A stretch of 64,000 nt of DNA, from positions 71,836,042-71,900,041 of the forward strand of contig CM024759.1 in NCBI GenBank assembly GCA_014218235.1, given 5' to 3'. Origin of the DNA: Colocasia esculenta (taxonomy: Eukaryota; Streptophyta; Magnoliopsida; Alismatales; Araceae). Under the pieces are notes generated by a model that did not search any database, was not told the DNA's origin, and worked only from the letters and a program-made list of their open reading frames with translations. The position numbers and the translations under genes are program-made. Shown here piece by piece: positions 33,680 to 42,386 of this stretch (its first letter is position 1; each line of letters opens with the position of its first letter).

Positions 33680-34665
33680 ATTATGTCTCTACAGCATTAT
33701 ACAGGCAACTCTTTTGATGATGCCATTGTCTCAGTTCCAGCTGGCGTTAACCCAAGATTGGCAGATAATGTGTGCAAAATGGAACACTTCGGATGAGCAG
33801 GTAATAATAAAGTTTTATAGTACATCTTTATTTTTTATTTTAACATTTAAAATATTTGTTGGCAGAATATCGCTGATCGCAATAAGGTAAATCGGTCTCA
33901 TCAATCTATGCCATATAGAAAGGGCAGGAAGAGTCATTATCAATTGAAGGATGATTTTGCACGTTAAATATTTAGTTAAAATTTACTGTCAATTTAATAT
34001 TTACTTAATTCTTACTCTCTTTAACACATGTGAATAGCGCCTTTCTCATGATCGTGAATCCAATCGTGTGGAGATCTTTAAATTGACAGATGCAAGGAAT
34101 TACCTGATGGCAATGAGCAGTGGGTAGATGACAAGAGTAGGAGTCGATATGTGAGTGTATTTTTAAAATTTACAATTAATGTTTATGTGATATTTTTTAT
34201 GATAAATAATAATTTTTTTCTAATTTTTTATGTATGAGAGGATGATTCAGCTATCGACTCCTTCACTAGATAGTGAGAGTGGGAGTACCCCCATTTCTGC
34301 TGAGGAGGCTTTTGTTTCAGTTATGGGGAAGGACCAATCTGGTCGCATTCGTTGCGGAGGTAGTCGGGAGACACGTCGCACATGGTATGGGACAGGGAAG
34401 GGTCGAGCTCTACTAACTATCAGCAACAGATTAGCAACATCGAAAACACTCTCAGAATGGAGGTTGAGGAGTTGCGCACAGAGGCGCGCAGACGAGACTC
34501 AGAGATGGATGAAATGCAGAGAGAGTTGGAGCAGCTGCATAAACGAGAGTCTGAGATGGATAACATACGTAGACAGATGCTGCAGATGAGTACATTCATG
34601 GCTCAGTTTCAGACTAGTCAGAGATTTGCTGTGTCAGCTCCACCAAGGGGACCAGAGACGACCAC
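33680..34665 (+). pseudogene. CACTA-3 PF03004 (Transposase_24) gene fragment
   Basis: Plus-strand exons read SQFQLALTQDWQIMCAKWNT (about 33733-33800), ADRNKVNRSHQSMPYRKGRK (about 33870-33960), RLSHDRESNRVEIFKLTDAR (34038-34110) and then 34230 onward: YERMIQLSTPSLDSESGSTP, ISAEEAFVSVMGKDQSGRIR and GGSRETRRTWYGTG. A frame shift leads to a coiled-coil MEVEELRTEARRRDSEMDEM followed by LEQLHKRESEMDNIRRQM and MSTFMAQFQ (34457-34610). The order matches PF03004 proteins. The reading ends APPRGPETTT where CACTA-4 starts, so the final exon or exons are displaced. Confidence 0.8.
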
Positions 34666-34682
34666 GCACTACAAGAAAAAGC

Positions 34683-35140
34683 GGGATTACCGACGGACTG
34701 AATCCGTCGGTAATCCGTCGGTATTCCGTCGGAAAATGCACCTTCCGACCGCTTTCGTCCAATACTCGTCGGAAACTTTCCGTCGGAAATGATTGGTCAG
34801 AACTTTCCGACGGATGAAAATTCCGTCGGCATTCGGTCGAAACCTCCGACAGAATTAATCCGTCCGTAAAGGCTCAATATTTGCCGACCGAAGTACCGAC
34901 GGTCCTTAACTGTCGGTAATGTATATTTCCGACGGATACTATCCGTCGGCAATCCGTCAGTATTATGCCGACGGAACTGCCGACGGTATATTTCGTCGGT
35001 AATTTATCAGTTCCGACGGACTTATATCCGTCGGCGAATCCGTCAGTATGTCCGACTGCATTACCGACGGTATTTTTCCGTCGGTAATATATACTTTCCG
35101 ACGGAAATGTAGCCGTCGGAAAATCCGTCGGAAAATACAC
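34683..35140. repeat. CACTA-4 subterminal repeats
   Basis: Dense ACCGACGGANT, CCGTCGGTAAT and TTCCGACGGA motifs in both orientations, about 20 copies in 460 bp, denser than in CACTA-1. Confidence 0.9.
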
Positions 35141-35269
35141 ATATTTTTTTTAAATACATAAAATAAAATACATTGCTACAATGTCAAACCTGCTACAATA
35201 TTCATAAATTTAACAAATACTAACAATCAACATAAAATCATAAGATACAATAAATATAAATCATATAGC

Positions 35270-35343
35270 ATAATGAATACAAAAATCAACATAGATCTGC
35301 TGGATCGTCTGCTGTCCCTGCTCGTCATCGTCTGGAGCTGGAT
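35270..35343 (-). pseudogene. Last exon of the CACTA-4 PF03004 gene
   Basis: The acceptor AATATAG on the minus strand is followed by GAT... reading DPAPDDDEQGQQTIQQIY. It corresponds in position and phase to the last exons of CACTA-1 and CACTA-5. The exact stop is unsure. Confidence 0.6.
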
Positions 35344-35485
35344 CCTATATTAAACAAATTAAAATGAGAAACATTAATAATAAATAAAAGAAATACAGTA
35401 TTTTCAAAAATGAAATTTAAACATGTGATTATTTCTCTAACTTAATACAATAATATTTAGATCCATCATTTTCTGGGTGTTTTTA

Positions 35486-37860
35486 GATCCGTCCTTTGAA
35501 TGCCCAACCCAATCCGGGGATCCAAATTGGATTCCGTCAGTTTCTACACGTCACTTTAACCCACCTGGTCGTGTCGGAGAAAACGGCACGTCGATCCGAT
35601 CTCTATTTGGGATTTTGGACCCCCGGGTTGTGTGTTTTAACTTTTTATATATACTTGGGTTTTTTAGATCCGTCCTTTGAATACCAACCCAATCCGGAGA
35701 TCCAAATTGGATTCCGTCAGTTCCCACACGTCACTTTAACCCACCGGTCGTGTCGGAGAAAACGCACGTCGATCCGATCCCTATTTGGGATTTTGGACCC
35801 CCGGGTTGTGTTTTGACGCTTTAAATATACTTGGGTGTTTTTTAGATCCGTCAATTGAACGTCCGACCCAATCCGGGGATCCAAATGGATTCCGTCAGTT
35901 TCTACACGTCACTTTAACCCACCCGGTCGTGTCGGAGAAAACGGCACGTCGATCCGATCCCTATTTGGGATTTTGGACCCCCGGGTTGCGTGTTTTAACT
36001 TTTTATATATACTTGGATGTTTTTAGATCCGTCCTTTGAATACCCAACCCAATCCGGAGATCCAAATTGGATTCCGTCAGTTTCTACACGTCACTTTAAC
36101 CCACCGGTCGTGTCGGAGAAAACGGCACGTCGATCCGATCCCTATTTGGGATTTTGGACCCCCGGGTGTGTTTTGACGCTTTAAATATACTTGGGTGTTT
36201 TTAGATCCGTCAATTGACGTCCGACCCAATCCGGGGATCCAAATTGGATTCCGTCAGTTCCCACACGTCACTTTAACCCACCGGTCGTGTCGTGTCGGAG
36301 AAAACGGCACGTCGATCCGATCCCTATTTGGGATTTTGGACCCCCGGGTTGTGTTTTGACGCTTTAAATATACTTGGGTGTTTTTTAGATCCGTCAATTG
36401 AACGTCCACCCAATCCGGGGATCCAAATTGGATTCCGTCAGTTCCCACACGTCACTTTAACCCACCCGGTCGTGTCGGAGAAAACGGCACGCCGATCCGA
36501 TCCCTATTTGGGATTTTGGACCCCCGGGTTGCGTTGTTTGACCATTTATATATGTTTGGCCGTGTTTTTAGATCCGTCCTTTGAATACCCAACCCAATCC
36601 GGAGATCCAAATTGGATTCCGTCAGTTTCTACACGTCACTTTAACCCACCCGGTCGTGTCGGAGAAAACGGCACGTCGATCCGATCCCTATTTGGGATTT
36701 GGACCCTCGGGTTGTGTTTTGACGCTTTAAATATACTTGGGGGTTTTTTAGATCTGTCAATTGACGTCCGACCCAATCCGGGGATCCAAATTGGATTCCG
36801 TCAGTTCCCACACGTCACTTTAACCCACCCGGTCGTGTCGGAGAAAACGGCACGTCGATCCGATCCCTATTTGGGATTTTGGACCCCCGGGTTGCGTGTT
36901 TTAACTTTTTATATATACTTGGGTGTTTTTAGATCCGTCTTTTGAATACCCACCCAATCCGGAGATCCAAATTGGATTCCGTCAGTTCTACACGTCACTT
37001 TAACCCACCCGGTCGTGTCGGAGAAAACGGCACGTCGATCCGATCCCTATTGGGATTTTGGACCCCCGGGTTGTGTTTTGACGCTTTAATATACTTGGGT
37101 GTTTTTTAGTTCCGTCAATTGAACGTCCGACCCATCCGGGGATCCAAATTGGATTCCGTCAGTTCCCACACGTCACTTAACCCACCGGTCCGGTCGGGTC
37201 GGAGAAAACGGCACGCCGATCCGATCCTATTTGGGATTTGGACCCCCGGTTGCGTGTTGACCATTTATATATGCTTGGCCGTGGTTTTAGATCCGTCCTT
37301 GAATACCAAACCAATTCGGAGATCCAAATTGGATTCCGTCAGTTTCTACAGTCACTTTAACCCACCGGTCGTGTCGGAGAAAACGGCACGTCGATCGATC
37401 CCTATTTGGGATTTTGGACCCCCGGGTGTGTTTTGACGCTTTAAATATACTTGGGTGTTTTTAGATCCGTCAATTGAACGTCCGACCCAATCCGGGGATC
37501 CAAATTGGATTCCGTCAGTTCCCACACGTCACTTTAACCCACCGGTCGTGTCGGAGAAAACGGCACGTCGATCCGATCCCTATTTGGGATTTTGGACCCC
37601 GGGTGTGTTTTGACGCTTTAAATTACTTGGGTGTTTTTTAGATCCGTCAATTGACGTCCGACCCAATCCGGGCATCCAAATGGATTCCGTCAGTTCCCAC
37701 ACGTCACTTTAACCCACCTGGTCGTGTCGGAGAAAACGGCACGTCGATCCGATCCCTATTGGGATTTTGGACCCCAGGGTTGTGTTTTGACGCTTTAAAT
37801 ATACTTGGGGGGTTTTTTAGATCCATCAATTGAACGTCCGACCCAATCGTGTTGGACGCC
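35486..37860. repeat. Tandem array of about 180-bp units in the last intron of CACTA-4
   Basis: About 13 units start at roughly 35488, 35670, 35848, 36029, 36207, 36391, 36572, 36752, 36936, 37112, 37291, 37468 and 37645. Each carries TCCGTC(C/A)(T/A)TTGAA, CAACCCAATCCGGGGATCCA, ATTGGATTCCGTCAGTTTCT, CACGTCACTTTAACCCACC, GTCGTGTCGGAGAAAACGGC, GATCCGATCCCTATTTGGGA and GACCCCCGGGTTG. Two unit types (TTGAATACCC and TTGAACGTCC variants) often alternate. A 217-codon ORF (36292-36945) exists only because the period is near 60 codons; indels break it in other units. The flanking splice-like sites are 37899/37900 (donor) and 35343/35344 (acceptor). Confidence 0.95.
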
Positions 37861-37899
37861 CGGCCCAATCTAAGTATATCAATTAATACTAATACTGAC

Positions 37900-38235
37900 C
37901 TGAGCTGGGCTGTGTGGGGCGTACTCCTGCATTATTGACATGAACTGCCTGACCTATCGCTGAAATGCGTCTGTAGCTTGTAGCCGCTGCGTCTCTATCT
38001 GTACGCTGCTGACTGTAGCGGTACACGCTGGTCTTGTAGCTCNNNNNNNNNNNNNNNNNNNNNNNNNNNNNNNNNNNNNNNNNNNNNNNNNNNNNNNNNN
38101 NNNNNNNNNNNNNNNNNNNNNNNNNNNNNNNNNNNNNNNNNNGGAGCCGCATCGTAGCAGAGTTAAGTCTACTCCTCCAACAGTGTAATTCTCTTCTAGT
38201 TGCACCTCGGGGTATGCCTCAGGCTGTTGTACACT
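37900..38235 (-). pseudogene. CACTA-4 PF03004 exon(s), interrupted by the gap
   Basis: Right of the gap the minus strand reads AYPEVQLEENYTVGGVDL. Left of it it reads ETQRLQATDAFQR, a stop, then VRQFMSIMQEYAPHSPAQ with the donor GTCAGT after 37900. The latter matches CACTA-1 LRTHFDVMVQQLILAMQGVR. The N run hides the middle. Confidence 0.65.
38043..38142. other. Scaffold gap (100 N)
   Basis: Exactly 100 N, the usual placeholder for a gap of unknown size. It falls within the CACTA-4 coding region just beside the tandem array. Confidence 1.
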
Positions 38236-38270
38236 ATACTTGACTTATGTTGAGAATTGGCTAGGTAATA

Positions 38271-38926
38271 TTCATGTAAATATATGTGAGATGTGCAATC
38301 TTATATGTGTTTAGTATATTCTTTTATATTTCCATGGACATGTGTGTTGATATCCCTTGCAAGGCGTTGGCCTGTTCACGGGAGGCGAGTTGGATCAAGC
38401 TCATTATTAAGTTAACGGATTTGAACGACGAGAACTATCACAATTAAAGTATCATTGTGGCCTCACGATCTAGTCACAACTTCATTCTTTCGGGAGAAAA
38501 AAAATGCCTTGCCGAGATGAAGATGGAGAGTGTTTACGAGCAAAGAAGCAACCTTCTGGCACATCCGACTTGGATTATCTAAAGCTCCATGTCTCATGAC
38601 AAGTTCCACAGAAAATGTGTGTTTAGTTGATGGTAGAATGTTTCAAGAAAAGGGGTCGCGGGCTTTCACAGTTTCTTTTTTTTATTAAAGACACATTTTG
38701 GTTTGAGATATGAGTATTAAACTCTTCCCACTTAATCTACCTCCAAATGTCTAACTAATCAAATCACTCTTAATATACAACGTTACAACTAATGTTTATT
38801 TTTTTTACAAATAATAAGTGGCTTAGTTAGTTAGGCATTCCGACCGTATATTCGAAAGTCAAAAATTCTACTCCTAATAATAGCATATTTATAAGAATTT
38901 TTAAGAAAATATTTTCCAGATATTAT
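38271..38926. other. Unassigned flank; weak Copia gag-like reading
   Basis: AT-rich sequence between CACTA-4 and CACTA-5. A plus-strand reading near 38395-38590 (KLTDLNDENYHN, SRSSHNFILSGEK, GTSDLDYLKLHVS) faintly resembles the start of Ty1/copia gag proteins, but the similarity is too low for a firm call. Confidence 0.3.
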
Positions 38927-38944
38927 CACTACAAGAAAAAGCGA

Positions 38945-39365
38945 AAATAGCTACCGACAAGTTCGGTCTCTATTCGGTCTTTGTTCGGTCGATGTATGCA
39001 TCTGCGACCGACTAACCACTTAATTGCGACCGAACAAATCGGTCGCTATATATTGGTCGCTAGCCAGTGACCGATTGTTATCGGTGGCAAAATCTGTCTC
39101 TGATAGAGACCGAATATATCGGTCGCAAGTTTCATCGCAAATAGAGACCGCCCTTTTTGGTCACAAGATGGTCGCCCACAGCGACCGATAGTTGGTCGCT
39201 GTTACGGTCGCGAACAGCGACCGATATTTATGGTCGCTAAGGCGGTCGCTAATGTAGAGACTGACTTAGCGACCAAATATGGTCCGTCGCTATCGGTGAA
39301 GCGACCAACTTTAGCGACCGATCAGCGTCGGCATTATATCGGTCGCTATTCGGTCGCTAGTTTGA
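38945..39365. repeat. CACTA-5 left subterminal repeats
   Basis: Roughly 25 copies of GCGACCGA or TCGGTCGC/GGTCGCTA in both orientations. The right-end set (GCGACCGACA, TCGGTCTCTG) is at 42220-42365. The motif is distinct from CACTA-1/4 (CCGACGG) and CACTA-3 (GTCAACGGC). Confidence 0.9.
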
Positions 39366-39605
39366 CAATTTTTTTTAAATTTACATAAACGACAATAAAT
39401 CACTTGATAAATAACAATACCATAAAACCACAATAAATCAACTACACAAATCACAATCTCCACAAACCTCAAATTCATCACATAAAATACAAACACACAA
39501 ACTAATCATGCATCCATAACAAACCTCAATTCATCACATAAAATACAAACACACAACATCATACATCCATAATAAAATGACAACATGCACATAACTAAAA
39601 TGAAA

Positions 39606-39671
39606 TCACAAATCCTCCGCATATGTGTCATCCTGGTCGTCGTCTCGTCCAACATCTCGCGACGGATGATC
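39606..39671 (-). pseudogene. Last exon of the CACTA-5 PF03004-like gene
   Basis: Acceptor ATATGCAG, then DHPSRDVGRDDDQDD ... TYAEDL and TGA at 39606. Acidic, starting with Asp in the same phase as the CACTA-1 and CACTA-4 last exons. Confidence 0.7.
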
Positions 39672-39789
39672 CTGCATATTATTTAAAAAAATTAAAATTA
39701 AGTACTTAATAAAGAAATCATTTTTCCTGAAAATTAAAAGCAAGATATTTTCATTTAACTGAAATTGACGAATGATAGTTTTAAACGAT

Positions 39790-40790
39790 TTGCTCAATTG
39801 GTAGTCCATTTAGACTCCGTCAGTTTCTACAAGTCATTCTCACCTTCCCGGTCATGTTGGAGTCATTGACAATTAATCGGACATATATTTTTTTATTTTT
39901 GACCCTTTTAAACTCGATTAAGTTGGTTCTTTTTAGGAAATATAAGTTTGAGCATCGAGCTCAAATTTGGAGTCCAATTTGAACTCCGTCAGTTTCTACG
40001 TATTACTTTCACCCCCTATGTCGTGTTTAAACAATCAATAGATTGATTGGACATTTATTTTCAATTTCGGACTCTCAAACCCAAGTTCATAGATTTGAAA
40101 CTAAAGTAGTTAAGAAAATGCAAAATTATTTGTCCATGACATATCGGGAGTCCAATTTAGACTCCGTCAGTTTCTACAAGTCATTCTCACCTTTCCGTCG
40201 TGTTGGAGTCATTGACAAATTAATCGGACCTATTTTATATTTTTGACCCCCTTAAACCCGATTAAATTAGTTCTTCTTAAGAAATGTAAATTTGAGCATG
40301 AAGTTCAAATTTGGAGTCCAATTTGAACTCTGTCAGTTTCTACGGGTACTTTCACCTCCCATGTCGTGTTGAAACAATCGATAGATTGATTGGACCTTTA
40401 TTTTCAATTTCGGACCCTCAAACCAAGTTCATAGATTTGAAACTAAACTAGTTAAGAAAATACAAAATTGTTTGCCCAAGCCATATCGGGAGTCCAATTT
40501 GAACTCCGTCAGTTTCTACAAGTCACTCTCACCTTCCCGATCGTGTTGGAGTCATTGACAAATTAATCGGATCTAATTTTTTTTATTTTTGACCCTATTA
40601 ACCCGATTAAGTTTTGTTTTTTAAGAAATGTAAATTTGAGCATTGAGCTCAATTTGGAGTTCAATTTGAACTCTGTTACTTCTTACGGGTTACTTTCACC
40701 TCCCATGTCGTGTTGGAACAATCGATGGATTGATTAGACTTTTCTTTTCAATTTTGGACCCTCAAACCCAAGTTCATAGAGTTAAGAAAG
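39790..40790. repeat. Tandem array of about 172-bp units (A/B alternating) in the last intron of CACTA-5
   Basis: Six units centre on GACTCCGTCAGTTTCTAC-like cores near 39810, 39985, 40158, 40328, 40508 and 40672. Units 1, 3 and 5 (core ...CTACAAGTCA(T/C)TCTCACCTT, then TTGGAGTCATTGACAA) alternate with units 2, 4 and 6 (core ...CTACGGGTTACTTTCACC-like, then AACAATCGATAGATTGATTG). This gives a higher-order period of about 348 bp. The array lies between the donor at 40882/40883 and the acceptor at 39671/39672. Confidence 0.9.
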
Positions 40791-40882
40791 TGATATTTTT
40801 CCCTCCTCAATCTAAATTCTTATATTTTGTAAGATAATATTTAGAGTTAACAAATAGAAAATCAATAAAATAAAATACTTAC

Positions 40883-41062
40883 CGGAGGCTGCTGTGCAGG
40901 AGGTGCTCTATTACCAGGAATTCCCAATTCTACGAGCATCTAGGAGACGGTCTGAGAGACGATGATTGAGATATTCTGAGAGACGGTCTCGTTGACGATC
41001 GCCCTAAACATATCCGAAGTCATGGTCGGGCCGGCACTGGAAGCTAGCATCTTTACATCTTT
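40883..41062 (-). pseudogene. Penultimate exon of the CACTA-5 PF03004-like gene
   Basis: The minus strand reads MLASSAGPTMTSDMFRAIVN, ETVSQNISIIVSQTVS, a stop, then MLVELGIPGNRAPPAQQPP, followed by the donor GTAAGT. Its place before the array intron matches CACTA-1 and CACTA-4. The upstream exons are deleted. Confidence 0.6.
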
Positions 41063-41384
41063 CAACGGCTGACGATGATGGCAATAATTAATATAATCAT
41101 ATATTTATAATGAATTAGTAACCATACAGACCAGCAATTACCAGCAAGAATTAAATTATAAACATTCAGAATTACAGGGATTAATAGCATTAAACATTCA
41201 GAAGTTAACAGAAATAAGAATTAACATGAAGCAAAATTAAGCAGATTTTAACTTTTTAGAAAACTAATATTTTTCAAATTTTCACAAAACCAAAGACAAT
41301 AGTTGGTGATTATTTAACTTAAATATATGTAGTTATTTTACTCGAAACAAGAAACAACAAGATTTTGGAAAAATTAGAAGTCCA

Positions 41385-41965
41385 TGAAATTGACGAGGAG
41401 GAGGGGGAAGGGGGCAGGGGGCGGGGGCAGGTGGGGGGATGGGAGCCGGAGGCTCCTCCGACACGGACGCACTGCAGGGAGAGAGATAGAGAGGTCCAGA
41501 GAGAGAGACAGAGGGACAAAGGGAGGGCCGAAGGGGGAGAAGGGGAGCTAGGTGGGGGGAGAGGGCAGGGAGGAGGGAGGAGGAAGGGGGCAGGGAGCGG
41601 GGGCAGGGGGCAGCAGCGACCTTGTGAGGGGAGGGGGGGAGAGATAGAGAGGTCCAGAGAGAGACAGAGGGAGGGCCGGAGGGGGAGAAGGGGAGCTAGG
41701 TGGGGGGAGAGGGCAGGGAAGAGGGAGGAGGAAGGGGGCAGGGGGCGGGGGCAGGTGGGGGGATGGGAGCCGGAGGCTCCTCCGGCACGGACGCATTGCA
41801 GGGGAGACATAGAAGGTCCAGAGAGAGAGACAGAGGCAGAGGGAGGGCCGGAGGGGGAGAAGGGGAAGCTAGGTGGGGGGAGAGGGCAGGGAGGGAGGGA
41901 GGAGGAAGGGGGCAGGGGGCGGGGGCAGGGGGCAAGCAGCGACCTTGGGAGGGGAGGGGGGGAGT
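41385..41965. repeat. G-rich minisatellite in CACTA-5
   Basis: Three copies of a unit of about 190-230 bp (GAGGAGGAAGGGGGCAGGG, GGGAGCCGGAGGCTCCTCCG, AGAGGTCCAGAGAGAGAGAC, GGGAGGGCCGGAGGGGGAGA). Overlapping 200-324-codon ORFs on both strands are composition artefacts. The position just inside the promoter-side end parallels CACTA-1. Confidence 0.85.
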
Positions 41966-42386
41966 GGGACTTACCGGCGATGGAGAGGCGGGAGTGGCCG
42001 GAGACGGGGCTCCACACGGCGGCGGTGACGATGTCGTCCACAGCGGCTGCAGGTGGCGGGGATCTCCTCGGCGGCGACGACGTCGACGGTGGCGGCCGGA
42101 GTCGACAGCGGTGGCGGCGAGCTCCTCAGCGACGGGAGGGAAAGGGGAGGGAAAGGTTGGGGTCGGGTCGACGGGAGGGAAAGATGGGAGGAAAAGATTG
42201 GTCCGCGGGGGAAAATCGGGCGACAGAGACCGATTTTGCGACCGACATAAGTTCCGTCTCAAAATCGGTCTCTGCAATGCGACCGACAGTATCCGTCGCT
42301 AGTCGGTCACTTACAGAGACTGAATTTGCAACTGATTAAATCGGTCGTAAATGAGGTCGCTATATCCGCTTTTTCTTGTAGTGTAT

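Larger units (their letters stand above)
29281..34666 (+). mobile_element. CACTA-3: 5' portion of a plus-strand CACTA element
   Basis: CACTACAAGAAGGAGAGC at 29281 is a CACTA terminus, followed by GTCAACGGC subterminal repeats (29305-29465). A GC-rich leader with CTCCTCCGGCGACCTCC repeats and a CT run follows at 29720-30125. Then come a TNP2 N-terminal remnant (32323-33243) and a PF03004 remnant (33680-34665), both plus strand. CACTA-4 interrupts the latter at 34667. The right end is not identified, so the true extent is unknown. Its subterminal motif differs from those of CACTA-1 and CACTA-5, so this is a third family. Confidence 0.8.
34667..38270 (-). mobile_element. CACTA-4: 3' portion of a minus-strand CACTA element related to CACTA-1
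   Basis: CACTACAAGAAAAAGCGGG at 34667 is followed by CCGACGG/CCGTCGG subterminal repeats, an AT-rich block that matches CACTA-1 (TACAATATTCATA...CAATCAACATAAAATCATAA), a last acidic exon, the tandem array and the penultimate exon. All are in the same order as CACTA-1 and on the minus strand. The scaffold gap (38043-38142) lies in the next exon. The right terminus is not seen, so the 38270 end is approximate. It inserted into the PF03004 fragment of CACTA-3. Confidence 0.8.
38927..42383 (-). mobile_element. CACTA-5: compact non-autonomous CACTA element with TAT target duplication
   Basis: The ends are CACTACAAGAAAAAGCGAAA at 38927 and the reverse complement of CACTACAAGAAAAAGCGGAT ending at 42383. 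They are flanked by TAT on both sides (38924-38926 and 42384-42386), a perfect 3-bp target duplication. At 3457 bp it lacks TNP2 altogether. It retains GCGACCGA/TCGGTCGC subterminal repeats, the last two exons of a minus-strand PF03004-like gene, an intronic tandem array and a G-rich leader minisatellite. It would need transposase from a relative. The matching duplication and near-identical ends suggest it moved fairly recently. Confidence 0.95.

Noticed and set aside
36292..36945. 217-codon ORF with a repeated 60-residue unit
   Set aside because: The unit length of about 180 bp is near 60 codons, so frames stay open by chance; other units have indels that break it, and the region is flanked by splice sites as an intron.
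37889..38205. ORFs running through the N gap
   Set aside because: The X stretch is an artefact of translating N; only the real residues on either side were used.
41319..42339. 240- to 324-codon ORFs on both strands in CACTA-5
   Set aside because: Low-complexity readings of a three-copy G-rich minisatellite; overlapping long ORFs in several frames of both strands show a composition effect.
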